Assembly: GCF_001952075.1 (NCBI RefSeq)
Contig: NZ_LXYU01000002.1
Span: 496,001 to 560,000, forward strand
DNA length: 64,000 nt
Source: Ditibartonella apis
GTDB lineage: Bacteria > Pseudomonadota > Alphaproteobacteria > Rhizobiales > Rhizobiaceae
Direction: 5' to 3'
Each line of letters begins with the position of its first letter. The first letter of the stretch is position 1. A model generated the notes under the pieces. The model did not search any database. It was not told the DNA's origin and was given only the letters and a program-made list of their open reading frames with translations. The translations under genes were made by a program, and so were the position numbers. Of the stretch, positions 31,072 through 39,576 are shown one piece after another.

Positions 31072-32052
31072 ATGAAATATACCCATCTTGGTCGCACCGG
31101 TCTTAAAGCCAGTCGTTTGGCATTGGGGGCGATGAATTTCGGCTATCTGACAGATGAAAAAGAAGCATTCAATATTATGGATGCAGCCGTTGATAATGGC
31201 ATCAATCTGTTTGACACGGCCGATATTTATGGAACGCGTCAATATCCTGAAATTCCGAAGGGCACCGGAATTTCGGAAGAATTTATCGGCAACTGGATCA
31301 AAAACAGCGGTAAACGTGACCGGATTGTTCTTGCTACCAAGCTCTATCAACCGATGGATTATGGCGTAAATGACAGGCACCTTTCCGCCTACCATATAAG
31401 GCGTGCTTGTGAAGCTAGTCTCAAACGGCTTAAAACCGATCATATCGACCTTTACCAAATGCACCATATCGACCGTGGAACTCCGTGGGATGAAATTTGG
31501 GAAGCAATGGAGGTTCTCATCACGCAAGGTAAGATTTCCTATGTCGGTTCGTCGAATTTTGCGGGCTGGCACATTGCAACAGCGCAAGGCAAGGCCGTTG
31601 AACGGCATATGCTCGGCCTTGTCAGTGAACAGGACATCTATAATCTGAGAAATCGCGCCATCGAAACCGAAGTCATTCCCGCCTGCCGCTATCATGGTCT
31701 GGGATTGATTTTGTGGAGTCCGCTTGACGGCGGATTACTTGCAGGAGCACTCGACAAATTCGAGAGTGGCCGTCGCGCCGATCTTGAAAATGTTGTTGCT
31801 GAACACCACGATCAACTCGTTGCCTATGAAACTTTATGCAAAGAATTGAATGAAAAACCGGCAGATGTTGCGCTTGCCTGGTGTCTCAATAATCCCGTTG
31901 TTAGCGCTCCGATTATCGGACCTAGAACAAAAGCCCAATTGGAAGCAAATTTGAAAGCTGTTGATATTTCTTTGTCAAAAGAAACACTGGATAAACTCGA
32001 CAAAATCTGGCCAGGCCCGAAAGGCGAAGCGCCCGAAGCTTATGCATGGTAA
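31072..32052 (+). CDS. Aldo/keto reductase
   Basis: An NADPH-dependent carbonyl reductase with a TIM barrel, 326 residues. The tetrad is visible: Asp and Tyr in NLFDTADIYGT, Lys in VLATKLY, and His in YQMHHID. The C-terminal cofactor-binding part contains APIIGPRTKAQLEANLKA. It is closest to the AKR11/12-like bacterial group with KYTHLGRTGLKASRLALGAM at the start. AAAGAGGAAAATAAA before the ATG is a good ribosome site. It is transcribed alone, convergent with the CoA-transferase end of the liv operon. The physiological substrate is unknown. Confidence 0.93.
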   Translation: MKYTHLGRTGLKASRLALGAMNFGYLTDEKEAFNIMDAAVDNGINLFDTADIYGTRQYPEIPKGTGISEEFIGNWIKNSGKRDRIVLATKLYQPMDYGVNDRHLSAYHIRRACEASLKRLKTDHIDLYQMHHIDRGTPWDEIWEAMEVLITQGKISYVGSSNFAGWHIATAQGKAVERHMLGLVSEQDIYNLRNRAIETEVIPACRYHGLGLILWSPLDGGLLAGALDKFESGRRADLENVVAEHHDQLVAYETLCKELNEKPADVALAWCLNNPVVSAPIIGPRTKAQLEANLKAVDISLSKETLDKLDKIWPGPKGEAPEAYAW

Positions 32053-32209
32053 AACGATGCAACTTAAAATAACGTTGAAACAACAATTATTTAGGGGGAT
32101 ACATCCGGCTCTCGGAATGTAAACCGGTCATTCCGCGATAACCAACGACCTCCGGCCAAATCTCTGTTTTTTAGAGGCGCATTTCGTTAATCGCTCCCAT
32201 AAATTGCAG

Positions 32210-32278
32210 GAGGCACACTTTTTCGATAGCAAGAGGCACTCTTCGTCGATAGCGGAAGGAACACTTTGTCAAATCCAA
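32210..32278 (+). repeat. Degenerate 23-base tandem repeat, three units
   Basis: Three adjacent 23-base units at 32210-32232, 32233-32255 and 32256-32278. Units 1 and 2 share GAGGCAC, CTT and TCGATAGC (18 of 23 positions). Unit 3 matches unit 1 at about 16 positions. A weaker possible unit starts at 32173 (GAGGCGCATTTCGT). Confidence 0.6.
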
Positions 32279-32362
32279 CAAAGCATTTGGTCGCACGTTG
32301 ATTGATAAAGTGTTATGCTTCCCCATTACTATCCATTTTATGACTGTTGTATGAAGAGACAC

Positions 32363-32400
32363 AAAAAGCACAGTATCTGATGATTGATGCTGTGCTTTTA
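32363..32400 (-). terminator. Bidirectional terminator downstream of CoA-transferase
   Basis: AAAAGCACAG (32364-32373) pairs with CTGTGCTTTT (32390-32399). With A on one side and T on the other it can act in both directions. It ends the minus-strand liv operon and may also stop the aldo/keto reductase transcript. Confidence 0.75.
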
Positions 32401-32429
32401 TTGCTAAAACACGTTTGAATTTCGTAATT

Positions 32430-33701
32430 TCAATCCGGATGATGGCGGCGCATGAAATCATCTACTTCTTCATCACCTAGACCGAGCACATCTGTTAATA
32501 TCTCGATATTGTGTTCGCCAAGCATTGGCGGGCGACGTTGCAACGGCGAACGTTTACCATGAAAACGGTAAGGCGGGTTAAGGACTTTAGCCTTTCCCGC
32601 AATCGGGTGGTCAACCTCGCACACCATTTGATTTTCTTGTGCGCGTTTTGAAGTCATCGCCGCATAAAGCCCGTCCACTTCGCCACAGGGAATATCGACC
32701 TCGTTCATACGACGGATCAACTCGGCGCGCGGAAACTTTTTTACTTCCTCCTTGAAAATGGGGCCAATAATATCCCTGTTTTTTATTCTGTCCAGATTGG
32801 TCTTGAAACGCGGGTCTTCCATAATATCCGGCCGGTCAATGACTTTGGTGCAAAAAGCAGTAAACTGCCTGAAATTACCGACAGCTATAACAACCGGACC
32901 ATCTGCGGCTTCATAAACGCCATAAGGCACAATAGCGGGGTGATTGTTACCCCATTTTTGAGGATCTTTTCCAATTGCTAGCGCTTCCAGACCGTAATAA
33001 GCCGTAAGCTGAACAGCTGTATTGTAAAGTGATATTTCAACATGGCTGCCAAGCCCTGTTCGATCCCGCTCATAAAGCGCGGCAAGGATGGCCTGCGCAC
33101 TGTATAGTCCGGCAAACAAATCCACTACCGCGACACCGAATTTCAATGGTGACTGGCCGAGATCGCCATTCATTCCCATGAGCCCCGTTTCACCTTGTAA
33201 AACGATATCATAACCCAGACGGTCTTTTTCCGAACTATGGCGGTCATAGCCGGAAATCGAACAATAAATAAGCCTCGGGTTTATTTTGGACAATTGTTCA
33301 TAACCGATACCGAGTTTTTCCGCTCCGCCATATTTGAAATTTTGAATAAATACATCGGCATCTTTCACAAGTTTCAATACAACATCAAGATCTTTCCGAT
33401 TGGTGTAATCCAGACTTATAGATCGCTTATTGCGGTTCATAGAATAAAAATAGGTTGTATCGCGCTCGCCAATACGAACCCCCCAATCACGTGTATCATC
33501 GCCACGTTCGGGATGTTCTATTTTGATAACGTCCGCTCCCATATCTCCCAGACATTGCGCAGACAACGGCCCGGCAAGAACTCTTGAAGCATCAATCACT
33601 TTCAAACCTGCCAATGGTTCACCAGGTATTGCTTTCCTGTTTGCCCGCGTCCTACCTCCATCGCCCTTGGCCTTTTTCCTAGTGCTTATATTTCCTTTCA
33701 T
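32430..33701 (-). CDS. Class III CoA-transferase (CaiB/BaiF family)
   Basis: A 423-residue family III CoA-transferase, moving CoA between carboxylic acids in the cytoplasm. The N-terminus LAGLKVIDASRVLAGPLSAQCLGDMGADVIKIE and the catalytic Asp165 in RLGYDIVLQGETGL are diagnostic. From memory the sequence is nearest to succinyl-CoA:glutarate-type transferases (GDDTRDWG, SMNRNKRSI, WGNNHPAIVPYG), which favours a dicarboxylate substrate; this is inference. AGGAGGAGATC before the ATG is strong, and the start lies 23 bases inside the IclR gene, so the two are coupled. It is the last gene of the operon and probably activates the acid brought in by the Liv-type importer. Confidence 0.9.
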   Translation of the reverse strand: MKGNISTRKKAKGDGGRTRANRKAIPGEPLAGLKVIDASRVLAGPLSAQCLGDMGADVIKIEHPERGDDTRDWGVRIGERDTTYFYSMNRNKRSISLDYTNRKDLDVVLKLVKDADVFIQNFKYGGAEKLGIGYEQLSKINPRLIYCSISGYDRHSSEKDRLGYDIVLQGETGLMGMNGDLGQSPLKFGVAVVDLFAGLYSAQAILAALYERDRTGLGSHVEISLYNTAVQLTAYYGLEALAIGKDPQKWGNNHPAIVPYGVYEAADGPVVIAVGNFRQFTAFCTKVIDRPDIMEDPRFKTNLDRIKNRDIIGPIFKEEVKKFPRAELIRRMNEVDIPCGEVDGLYAAMTSKRAQENQMVCEVDHPIAGKAKVLNPPYRFHGKRSPLQRRPPMLGEHNIEILTDVLGLGDEEVDDFMRRHHPD

Positions 33702-34542
33702 GATCTCCTCCTTCTATCGTCTGGCTGTTTTTCAACAGCTGAACGATTCCCAATAATTTCTCCCTCACCTCTCCAAGCAGTAAGTCTCTCCCAATCATTC
33801 CGGCGGGTCCTGCCACATTAATCGACATAACAGGTAGCCCCTCCCCCGGATTGAAGCCGGCAGCTATCGCATTGATATCCTGTTGCCAATCCTGAAAAGA
33901 GGTGCAACACCCCGTCATTTCATGTTCATGGATTGCTTTTTTAATTTCGTCATATATCTGCGGCCATTCAATTTCATCGCGTCGGCGAATATCATAAAAA
34001 ATTGCTTCGCGATCACGTTCGGTGCTGGCAGCGAGCAATGCACGTCCCATTGCACTGTTGATAATGGAAATACGCGTTCCCAACTCGGTCGGCAAAACAG
34101 AACCCTTGGCCGGTGTACAATATTCGAGGTAAAGTGCGCTTCGGTGGTCGGCAATGCCAAGCCCGACCGATGCCCCGCTCATATCCGACAATTCCTGCAT
34201 GTAAGGTTTGGCAATAGACCTTATAGTAAGGCTTGAAAGCATTGTCGTACCAAGCGTGATCACAGCCGCTCCCAACCGGTATTTCCCTTTACTTTCAACA
34301 TAATAGAGATAGCCCAAGCGCATCAGTGTGTAGGTTAGTCGTGAAACGGTGGAACGCGGCAGATTACAGCGTTCGGAAATTTCGTTGTTAGAAAGCAAAA
34401 TGTCTCCATGGCGAAAACAGGCGAGCACTTTCAGCCCGCGCCCGAGAGCTGTCACAAAATGGCGTTCGGTATTTCTGTCAACCTTGTTGCTGTCGGTCAA
34501 CGGAATATCAATGGATGGAATAGATGTTCTTTTACGCGCCAT
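33679..34542 (-). CDS. IclR-family transcriptional regulator
   Basis: A 287-residue IclR regulator. The winged helix-turn-helix covers about residues 28-90 (ALGRGLKVLACFRHG, then NLPRSTVSRLTYTLMRLGYL). The effector domain follows, with YSVEY-like ALYLEY, INSAMGRALLA and the conserved GCCTSFQDWQQDINAIAAGF. It sits inside the operon it most likely controls, between the isomerase and CoA-transferase genes, with an 11-base gap upstream and a 23-base overlap downstream. The expected ligand is the pathway acid or its CoA ester, and the likely operator is in the livK/pimF divergent region. Confidence 0.92.
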   Translation of the reverse strand: MARKRTSIPSIDIPLTDSNKVDRNTERHFVTALGRGLKVLACFRHGDILLSNNEISERCNLPRSTVSRLTYTLMRLGYLYYVESKGKYRLGAAVITLGTTMLSSLTIRSIAKPYMQELSDMSGASVGLGIADHRSALYLEYCTPAKGSVLPTELGTRISIINSAMGRALLAASTERDREAIFYDIRRRDEIEWPQIYDEIKKAIHEHEMTGCCTSFQDWQQDINAIAAGFNPGEGLPVMSINVAGPAGMIGRDLLLGEVREKLLGIVQLLKNSQTIEGGDHERKYKH

Positions 34543-34553
34543 TATGGTTCCTG

Positions 34554-35306
34554 CTATTTACCGAAAAAACCTTTGATAATTTTCTGGGTTTCTGCACTCG
34601 TTCGCAAGTTGTGAAATGTTTTTGCTTCTTCTTCAAGGACTGACACTATTTTTGCCTTATTTCGTTTTTTCAGCATTTTTTTGGTTGCCAATATGGATTG
34701 AAACGGCATTTTTGCAAGTTTTTCCGCTTTTTGAAGTGCATGAGGAACGGCATTATTGTCTTCAACAATTGCATTCAAAAGATGGAACTGTAAGGCATCC
34801 TGTGCACTGAAAAAATCTCCGAAAAACAGCAATTCGGCTGCCTTTTTGTAGCCTGCCGCAAGCGGGAGATAGAATGTCGATCCACCTTCCGGAGAGAGTC
34901 CCAAAGTTGCAAAGGGAAATCTGAAACGGGCGCTCGTTCCACTATAAGCAAGGTCGCAATGGTTAAGCATTGTGGCTCCTATCCCGACTGCATAACCTTC
35001 CACAGCCGCAATGATCGGTTTTTTCACGCCATGAAGTGTGAGCAGCAATTTCAAACCCGGAGAATGGCCTTCCCCATCAAGCAAACTCTCTCCAGTAAAA
35101 TCATGAAGGTCATTGCCCGCGGTAAAAGAGTTACCTGCTCCGGAAAGCACAATGACCCTGACATTTTCATTCTCGTCGGCATTCCGGAGGGCATTAGTCA
35201 ACAACCGATATGTTTCCCGATCAAGTGCATTATGTTTCTCGGGTCTGTTCATAATGATATGACAGACTTCAGGAATTGGTATTTCAACCAGTATTTTATC
35301 GGACAT
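34554..35306 (-). CDS. Crotonase-fold enzyme, enoyl-CoA isomerase (ECI2) type
   Basis: A 250-residue crotonase-superfamily protein. The oxyanion-hole segments are SFTAGNDLHDF and GYAVGIGATMLNHCDL. Both hydratase glutamates are replaced: Thr stands where GGGCEL has Glu, and Phe replaces Glu in the usual P-E motif (FPFATLGLSPEGGST). The downstream Glu in SPEGGS instead matches the single catalytic acid of ECI2-type delta3-delta2 enoyl-CoA isomerases. It should therefore shift double bonds rather than add water. Its start overlaps the flavoprotein gene by 11 bases. Such an isomerase would help degrade unsaturated acids. Confidence 0.85.
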   Translation of the reverse strand: MSDKILVEIPIPEVCHIIMNRPEKHNALDRETYRLLTNALRNADENENVRVIVLSGAGNSFTAGNDLHDFTGESLLDGEGHSPGLKLLLTLHGVKKPIIAAVEGYAVGIGATMLNHCDLAYSGTSARFRFPFATLGLSPEGGSTFYLPLAAGYKKAAELLFFGDFFSAQDALQFHLLNAIVEDNNAVPHALQKAEKLAKMPFQSILATKKMLKKRNKAKIVSVLEEEAKTFHNLRTSAETQKIIKGFFGK

Positions 35307-36261
35307 AGATTGCCCCCTTATTCTGCAGACGGTGAAAAGCGGCCCGATATTCCCTTTTCAATTTGGCAATAACTTCGGATGCAGGCAGTATCTCGTCGAT
35401 ATTACCGACGCCCTGCCCTGCACCCCAAATATTTTTCCAGGGTTTGACCCGCGTTGAACCGAAATTTGCTGACAGACCATTTTTCAAATCATCCGGATCA
35501 AGACCCGAACGAACGATACTCTCTCTCAGGTAATTGCCATTTACACCGGTGAAAAAAGGTGTGTAAACAATCCCGCTCGCATCCGATTGGATAATCATTT
35601 CTTTATATTCATCGACCGCATTTGCTTCCGGAGTTGCGATAAAACGGGTTCCGATATAAGCCGCATTGGCACCCATTGCCTGAGCTGCAAGAATATCATC
35701 GCCCCGTGATATTGCGCCTGAAAGAACAATTACGCCGTCGTAAAATCGGCGTATTTCACCGATCAAGGCAAAAGGACTGAGCGAGCCACCATGCCCGCCT
35801 GCGCCTGCGCAAACCGCGATAAGACCATCGACTCCTTCGTTCAATGCTTTTTTCGCGTGCCTTATACTGATGACATCATGAAGTACCACTCCACCGTAAT
35901 TATGAACGGCTTCAACCACTTTTCCCGGCGCATGAAGGGAGGTGATAACCACCGGAACTTTATGGTCGACACAAACTCCAAGATCATGGTCAAGCCGGTC
36001 ATTGGACGCGTGGACAATCAGATTGACCGCATAGGGAACCGCTTTTTTACATTTTCCCGTCGAGACGGCTTTTTGGATTCCCTCCTCAATTGTTGAAAGC
36101 ATAAGGGGAAAATCTTCCTTTTGACGTGCATTGAGTGAAGGAATGGAGCCGATAATTCCATTACAGCATTCAGCGATAACCAATTGCGGATTGGAAACGA
36201 TAAAGAGCGGCGAAGCGATTGCCGGAAGTGCGAGATGCTCAATGATATCCTGAAGTGACAT
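35296..36261 (-). CDS. Nitronate monooxygenase-like FMN protein
   Basis: A 321-residue TIM-barrel flavoprotein of the 2-nitropropane dioxygenase/NMO family. The FMN-phosphate region is visible in VDGLIAVCAGAGGHGGSLSP and in GANAAYIGTRFIATPEANA; LALPAIASPLFIVSNPQLV at the N-terminus is the first strand. True nitronate oxidation cannot be assumed, because many family members in acyl-CoA gene clusters have other or unknown roles. It follows livF by three bases and overlaps the isomerase gene by 11, so it belongs to the same operon and pathway. Confidence 0.87.
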   Translation of the reverse strand: MSLQDIIEHLALPAIASPLFIVSNPQLVIAECCNGIIGSIPSLNARQKEDFPLMLSTIEEGIQKAVSTGKCKKAVPYAVNLIVHASNDRLDHDLGVCVDHKVPVVITSLHAPGKVVEAVHNYGGVVLHDVISIRHAKKALNEGVDGLIAVCAGAGGHGGSLSPFALIGEIRRFYDGVIVLSGAISRGDDILAAQAMGANAAYIGTRFIATPEANAVDEYKEMIIQSDASGIVYTPFFTGVNGNYLRESIVRSGLDPDDLKNGLSANFGSTRVKPWKNIWGAGQGVGNIDEILPASEVIAKLKREYRAAFHRLQNKGAIYVR

Positions 36262-36264
36262 GGT

Positions 36265-36966
36265 CTATTCCTGTGCCAGATAAAGTTCGTGTAATGCATG
36301 AAGATCGACATCGGCGGCCGGTTGTTTTAGCAAAATCTTGCCATCGCGCATGAGGTAGACCAAATCGGCAATGGCGACGGCCATACGGGTATTCTGTTCT
36401 ACCAGAACAATTGTTACGCCATGTTCTTTCATGCGGCCGATAATATTGAAGACTTCTTTCACCATGACCGGTGAGAGCCCTAACGAAGGTTCATCGATCA
36501 GAAGAATTTCGGGATCCGACATCAATGCACGCGCCATTGCAAGCATTTGCGCTTCGCCGCCTGACAGTGATCCCGCTAACTGCAGACGGCGCTCCTTTAA
36601 TTTGGGAAACAAAACATACATTTCTTCCGCTTTGGAAGAAAAAGTTGCACGGCAGCGTTTATCAAAAGCACCCAAAGCGAGATTTTCCTCGACTGTCATA
36701 TCCGGAAAAATCATGCGGCCTTCCGGAACCATTGCAAGTTTGACACCGACAAAGTCCCAAGTCTTTTTTCCCGCAACGTTTTTGCCGTTTATTTCGACCG
36801 TTCCCTGGTATGGTAACAATCCGGTAATTGCCCGTAACAAAGTGGTTTTGCCCGCGCCATTCGGACCAACAATTGTCGTCAATTGCTTTTCGGGAAAATC
36901 AAGCGACACACCGCGCAATATCGTGATCGCGCCATAACCGGTATGCAAATCTTCAATCTTCAACAT
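36265..36966 (-). CDS. livF: Branched-chain amino acid-type ABC transporter ATPase LivF
   Basis: The second ATPase of a Liv-type importer, 233 residues. Walker A is GPNGAGKTTLL, the signature LSGGEAQMLAMARAL, Walker B LLIDEPSLGLSP and the switch His lies in the VLVEQNT position typical of LivF, where Glu-Gln-Asn replaces His-Asp. ATG 36966 is preferred to the GTG nine bases upstream because AGGTG precedes it. It overlaps livG by 14 bases. The importer probably carries an organic acid rather than leucine, judged from the catabolic neighbours. Confidence 0.93.
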   Translation of the reverse strand: MLKIEDLHTGYGAITILRGVSLDFPEKQLTTIVGPNGAGKTTLLRAITGLLPYQGTVEINGKNVAGKKTWDFVGVKLAMVPEGRMIFPDMTVEENLALGAFDKRCRATFSSKAEEMYVLFPKLKERRLQLAGSLSGGEAQMLAMARALMSDPEILLIDEPSLGLSPVMVKEVFNIIGRMKEHGVTIVLVEQNTRMAVAIADLVYLMRDGKILLKQPAADVDLHALHELYLAQE

Positions 36967-37672
36967 GACTTGCACCTGTGTAACTTTCTATGACTTTCGG
37001 GTTGGTGAAGACTTCACGTGGCGTCCCGTCGGCAATCAATTCGCCGAAATTCAATGCGATAACCCGCGAACAAAGCTTGGAAATTGTCTCTATGTCATGT
37101 TCGACAATAATAATTCCGATACCGAGCGCCGAATTGATCTGCTTCAACTTTTCCATAAACAGACGTTTTGCCTGACTCTCAAGGCCGGCCAGCACCTCGT
37201 CAAGCAGTAACAATTTCGGTCTCGTTGCAAGCGCTTTGGCAATTTCCAGCCGCTTGAGTTCTTGCATGGCAAGTTCGCTTGCCGCATCGCTATCGGCTTT
37301 ATGGTGAATTTCCAACAATTCCAGAATATCATCAATTTTTTCGGGATTATTCTCGCGAGCTCCATAGGTTTGGGCAACAATCAGATTTTCCCGTACTGTG
37401 AGATGGTGCATGGGCTTCGGAATCTGGAAGGTGCGCCCTAATCCCAGACGGGCACGCTTATAAAGTGCCAATCGCGTTATATCGCTTTTGTCCATAATGA
37501 CATGGCCGAATGTCGGGCGAACGAGTCCCGAAACCGCATTGAAGAGCGTTGTTTTACCAGCACCGTTCGGACCGATAAGCCCTAAAATTTCATGGCTGCC
37601 AACATTGAAAGACACATTGTTTACCGCAACAAGGCCGCCAAACCGGACTGTGATATTTTTGATCTCAAGCAT
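36953..37672 (-). CDS. livG: Branched-chain amino acid-type ABC transporter ATPase LivG
   Basis: The first ATPase of the Liv-type importer, 239 residues. Walker A is GPNGAGKTTLFNAVSG, followed by the LivG-type insert (LGLGRTFQIPKPMHHLTV). The signature region is degenerate: AMQELKRLEIAKAL stands where LSGGQQRRLEIARAL is usual, so the LSGGQ itself is lost. Walker B is LLLDEVLAGLE and the switch is IIVEHDIETI. ATG 37672 with AGGAAAG upstream is the start; the frame extends 138 bases into livM. It overlaps livM by eight bases. Confidence 0.9.
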   Translation of the reverse strand: MLEIKNITVRFGGLVAVNNVSFNVGSHEILGLIGPNGAGKTTLFNAVSGLVRPTFGHVIMDKSDITRLALYKRARLGLGRTFQIPKPMHHLTVRENLIVAQTYGARENNPEKIDDILELLEIHHKADSDAASELAMQELKRLEIAKALATRPKLLLLDEVLAGLESQAKRLFMEKLKQINSALGIGIIIVEHDIETISKLCSRVIALNFGELIADGTPREVFTNPKVIESYTGASHVED

Positions 37673-38627
37673 GAGCTTTCCTGTTCCTGAAAAAGAGCGA
37701 TAAAAGTCCATCAGGTGCGAGGAGAATAAGTAATGCCAGAATAATTCCCAGAATGATCTGGTGCCCGACCGAAGTATGGAAAACAATTGCAAAAAATTCT
37801 TTCGCAACAATCTGGTCGAACAGATAGATCACGACAGCACCGATAACCGGCCCCCACAATGTTCGTGCACCACCAAAAATAGCGGCAATGATCGGCAAAA
37901 GGCTCCAATTGGCAGAAAATGCATCATCCGGATTGAGTGAGCCGATGAGATGCGTATTAAAAGCGCCGATAAGTCCGGCAATGAAAGCCGATAATAAGAG
38001 AATTAGAAATTTGAGCCTGACAGCATTGACACCGACAACCAGACTTGCGTCCTCGCTCTCGGCTATCGCTTTCAATGCCAAACCGGTTTTAGACCGGAGA
38101 ATGGCACCATAAATAAATGCAATAACCAGAATGATGACAAGCATCAGGAAATAGGAACTAAGGCGTTGTGAAAAATCGATATCCAGAACTTCCGGAAGCG
38201 GCGGGATGGAGCTTATGCCTGCAGGACCATTCGTCCACTGCGGCATTTCAACTGCCAGTCCATAGAAAATTTGCGCATAACCGAGAATAGCCAAAGCAAA
38301 ATAGGACCCTGACAATCTTATAATCGGCAACATCAAAACGGCTGAAAGAGCAGCGATAATTGCCGCAAATGGAATAGCAATTAAAACCGGAACGCCACAA
38401 CGCATGGTCACAATTGCACTCGCATAAGATGCTATTCCGAAAAATGCCGCATGACCAAAACTCGTCATACCACCAAGATTGGAAAGCATAGCCCATGACA
38501 AAGCAAGCCCCGCAATGACCAATGACGAGATAATTGTCATCAAATAATAATCATTCAGGAAGAATGGTAAAACACCTGCGATAATGATGAGCAAGACAAA
38601 CAAAATAGAAGATTGAAGCTTTGCCAT
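37665..38627 (-). CDS. livM: Branched-chain amino acid-type ABC transporter permease LivM
   Basis: A 320-residue permease with about nine to ten hydrophobic segments. The family-specific stretch GMTSFGHAAFFGIASYASAI and the EAA-like loop ALKAIAESEDASLVVGVNAVRLK are clear. ATG 38627 has AGAGG eight bases upstream and lies four bases after the livH stop; an in-frame start 39 bases earlier would run into livH. Together with LivH it forms the membrane channel. Confidence 0.93.
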   Translation of the reverse strand: MAKLQSSILFVLLIIIAGVLPFFLNDYYLMTIISSLVIAGLALSWAMLSNLGGMTSFGHAAFFGIASYASAIVTMRCGVPVLIAIPFAAIIAALSAVLMLPIIRLSGSYFALAILGYAQIFYGLAVEMPQWTNGPAGISSIPPLPEVLDIDFSQRLSSYFLMLVIILVIAFIYGAILRSKTGLALKAIAESEDASLVVGVNAVRLKFLILLLSAFIAGLIGAFNTHLIGSLNPDDAFSANWSLLPIIAAIFGGARTLWGPVIGAVVIYLFDQIVAKEFFAIVFHTSVGHQIILGIILALLILLAPDGLLSLFFRNRKAHA

Positions 38628-38631
38628 TTTT

Positions 38632-39507
38632 CTAACCTCTTCGCTGTGTTTTGCCGAAAAGACCATTCGGAAGGAAAATCAGTACAGCGAGGAAAAGCAG
38701 CATCGAAACCATATTGGCAAATGATGCATTGAAATAACTTTCGGTCATGGTCTGGGCCAGAGCCAGCAAAATCGAACCTATCAACACCCCCGGAATCGAA
38801 CCGATGCCGGCAAGCACCGTGATAATGAAGGCTTTGATCGTTAGCATATGTCCAAGACCGGGGGTGATCGGCTGAAAAGTATAAAGTGCTATTCCGGCGA
38901 CAGTCGCAAGCAAAGCACCAATAACAAATGAAACAAGTTCGGTACGAACGGGGTTGATACCCATCAGCTTGGCTGCATTACGGTTTGAAGTTACTGCGCG
39001 CACCGCCCTACCATACCAGCTGTTTTTGAGCCACAGCCACAAGACCAACATGAGAAGAATTGCAAGAACAAGCGCAATAAGCTGACTATAAGTGGCAAAA
39101 ATATCAATTGCCAGAAGCGGTTCAACCGTTTCCTGCATCTCGGCGCTCATACGTGGCTCATTTCGCGCTATGATGAGAATTGCATTGGTAATAATAATGC
39201 CGAAGGAATAGGTGAATATCAGCGAATTCAGTTCGCGTTGTCTGGTTATCCGGTTGAGCAAAATAAAAATGAGACATGCAATGAGCCCGACCACTAAAAA
39301 CGCTACGGGAATTGCAAGATAAGGGTTATACCCCCACTGGCTTTCAAACATGTAGCCGATATAGGCTGCCAATAGTACCAGTTCACCATGGGCAAGATTA
39401 ATAATCTTCATCGCACCGAAAACAAGAGCAAGGCCTAAAGCAATCAATGCATAGACTGCTCCTATTGTAAGTGCTGTAAAAATTGCTGGTAGCAATAAAT
39501 CCATCAT
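38632..39507 (-). CDS. livH: Branched-chain amino acid-type ABC transporter permease LivH
   Basis: A 291-residue permease with around eight membrane segments. Typical LivH features are LALVFGAMKIINLAHGELVLLAAY near the N-terminus and the loop YGRAVRAVTSNRNAAKLMGINPVR that contacts an ATPase. The frame opens 66 bases further upstream, but the tandem ATG pair at 39507/39504 gives the usual N-terminus MDLLLPAIFTALTIGAVYAL. It lies 69 bases after the livK stop. Confidence 0.93.
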   Translation of the reverse strand: MMDLLLPAIFTALTIGAVYALIALGLALVFGAMKIINLAHGELVLLAAYIGYMFESQWGYNPYLAIPVAFLVVGLIACLIFILLNRITRQRELNSLIFTYSFGIIITNAILIIARNEPRMSAEMQETVEPLLAIDIFATYSQLIALVLAILLMLVLWLWLKNSWYGRAVRAVTSNRNAAKLMGINPVRTELVSFVIGALLATVAGIALYTFQPITPGLGHMLTIKAFIITVLAGIGSIPGVLIGSILLALAQTMTESYFNASFANMVSMLLFLAVLIFLPNGLFGKTQRRG

Positions 39508-39576
39508 AGAACTCTTAAGTTTTAGGGAAAAATTTTCATTCCGAATTGCATACGAAACAATGCGGTTTAACACCCT

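Larger units (their letters stand above)
32053..32429. other. Convergent intergenic region with repeats and terminator
   Basis: 377 bases between the convergent aldo/keto reductase and CoA-transferase genes. It holds a degenerate 23-base tandem repeat and a bidirectional terminator, annotated separately. A 96-codon minus-strand frame here spans the terminator and is not credible as a gene. Confidence 0.5.

Noticed and set aside
31033..31695. 220-codon minus-strand frame over the aldo/keto reductase
   Set aside because: Shadow of the reductase gene on the other strand.
32210..32278. CRISPR array
   Set aside because: Units are directly adjacent without spacers, only three, and degenerate; no cas genes are near.
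32171..32461. 96-codon minus-strand frame after the CoA-transferase
   Set aside because: It would run through the terminator hairpin and the 23-base repeats and overlaps the end of the CoA-transferase gene.
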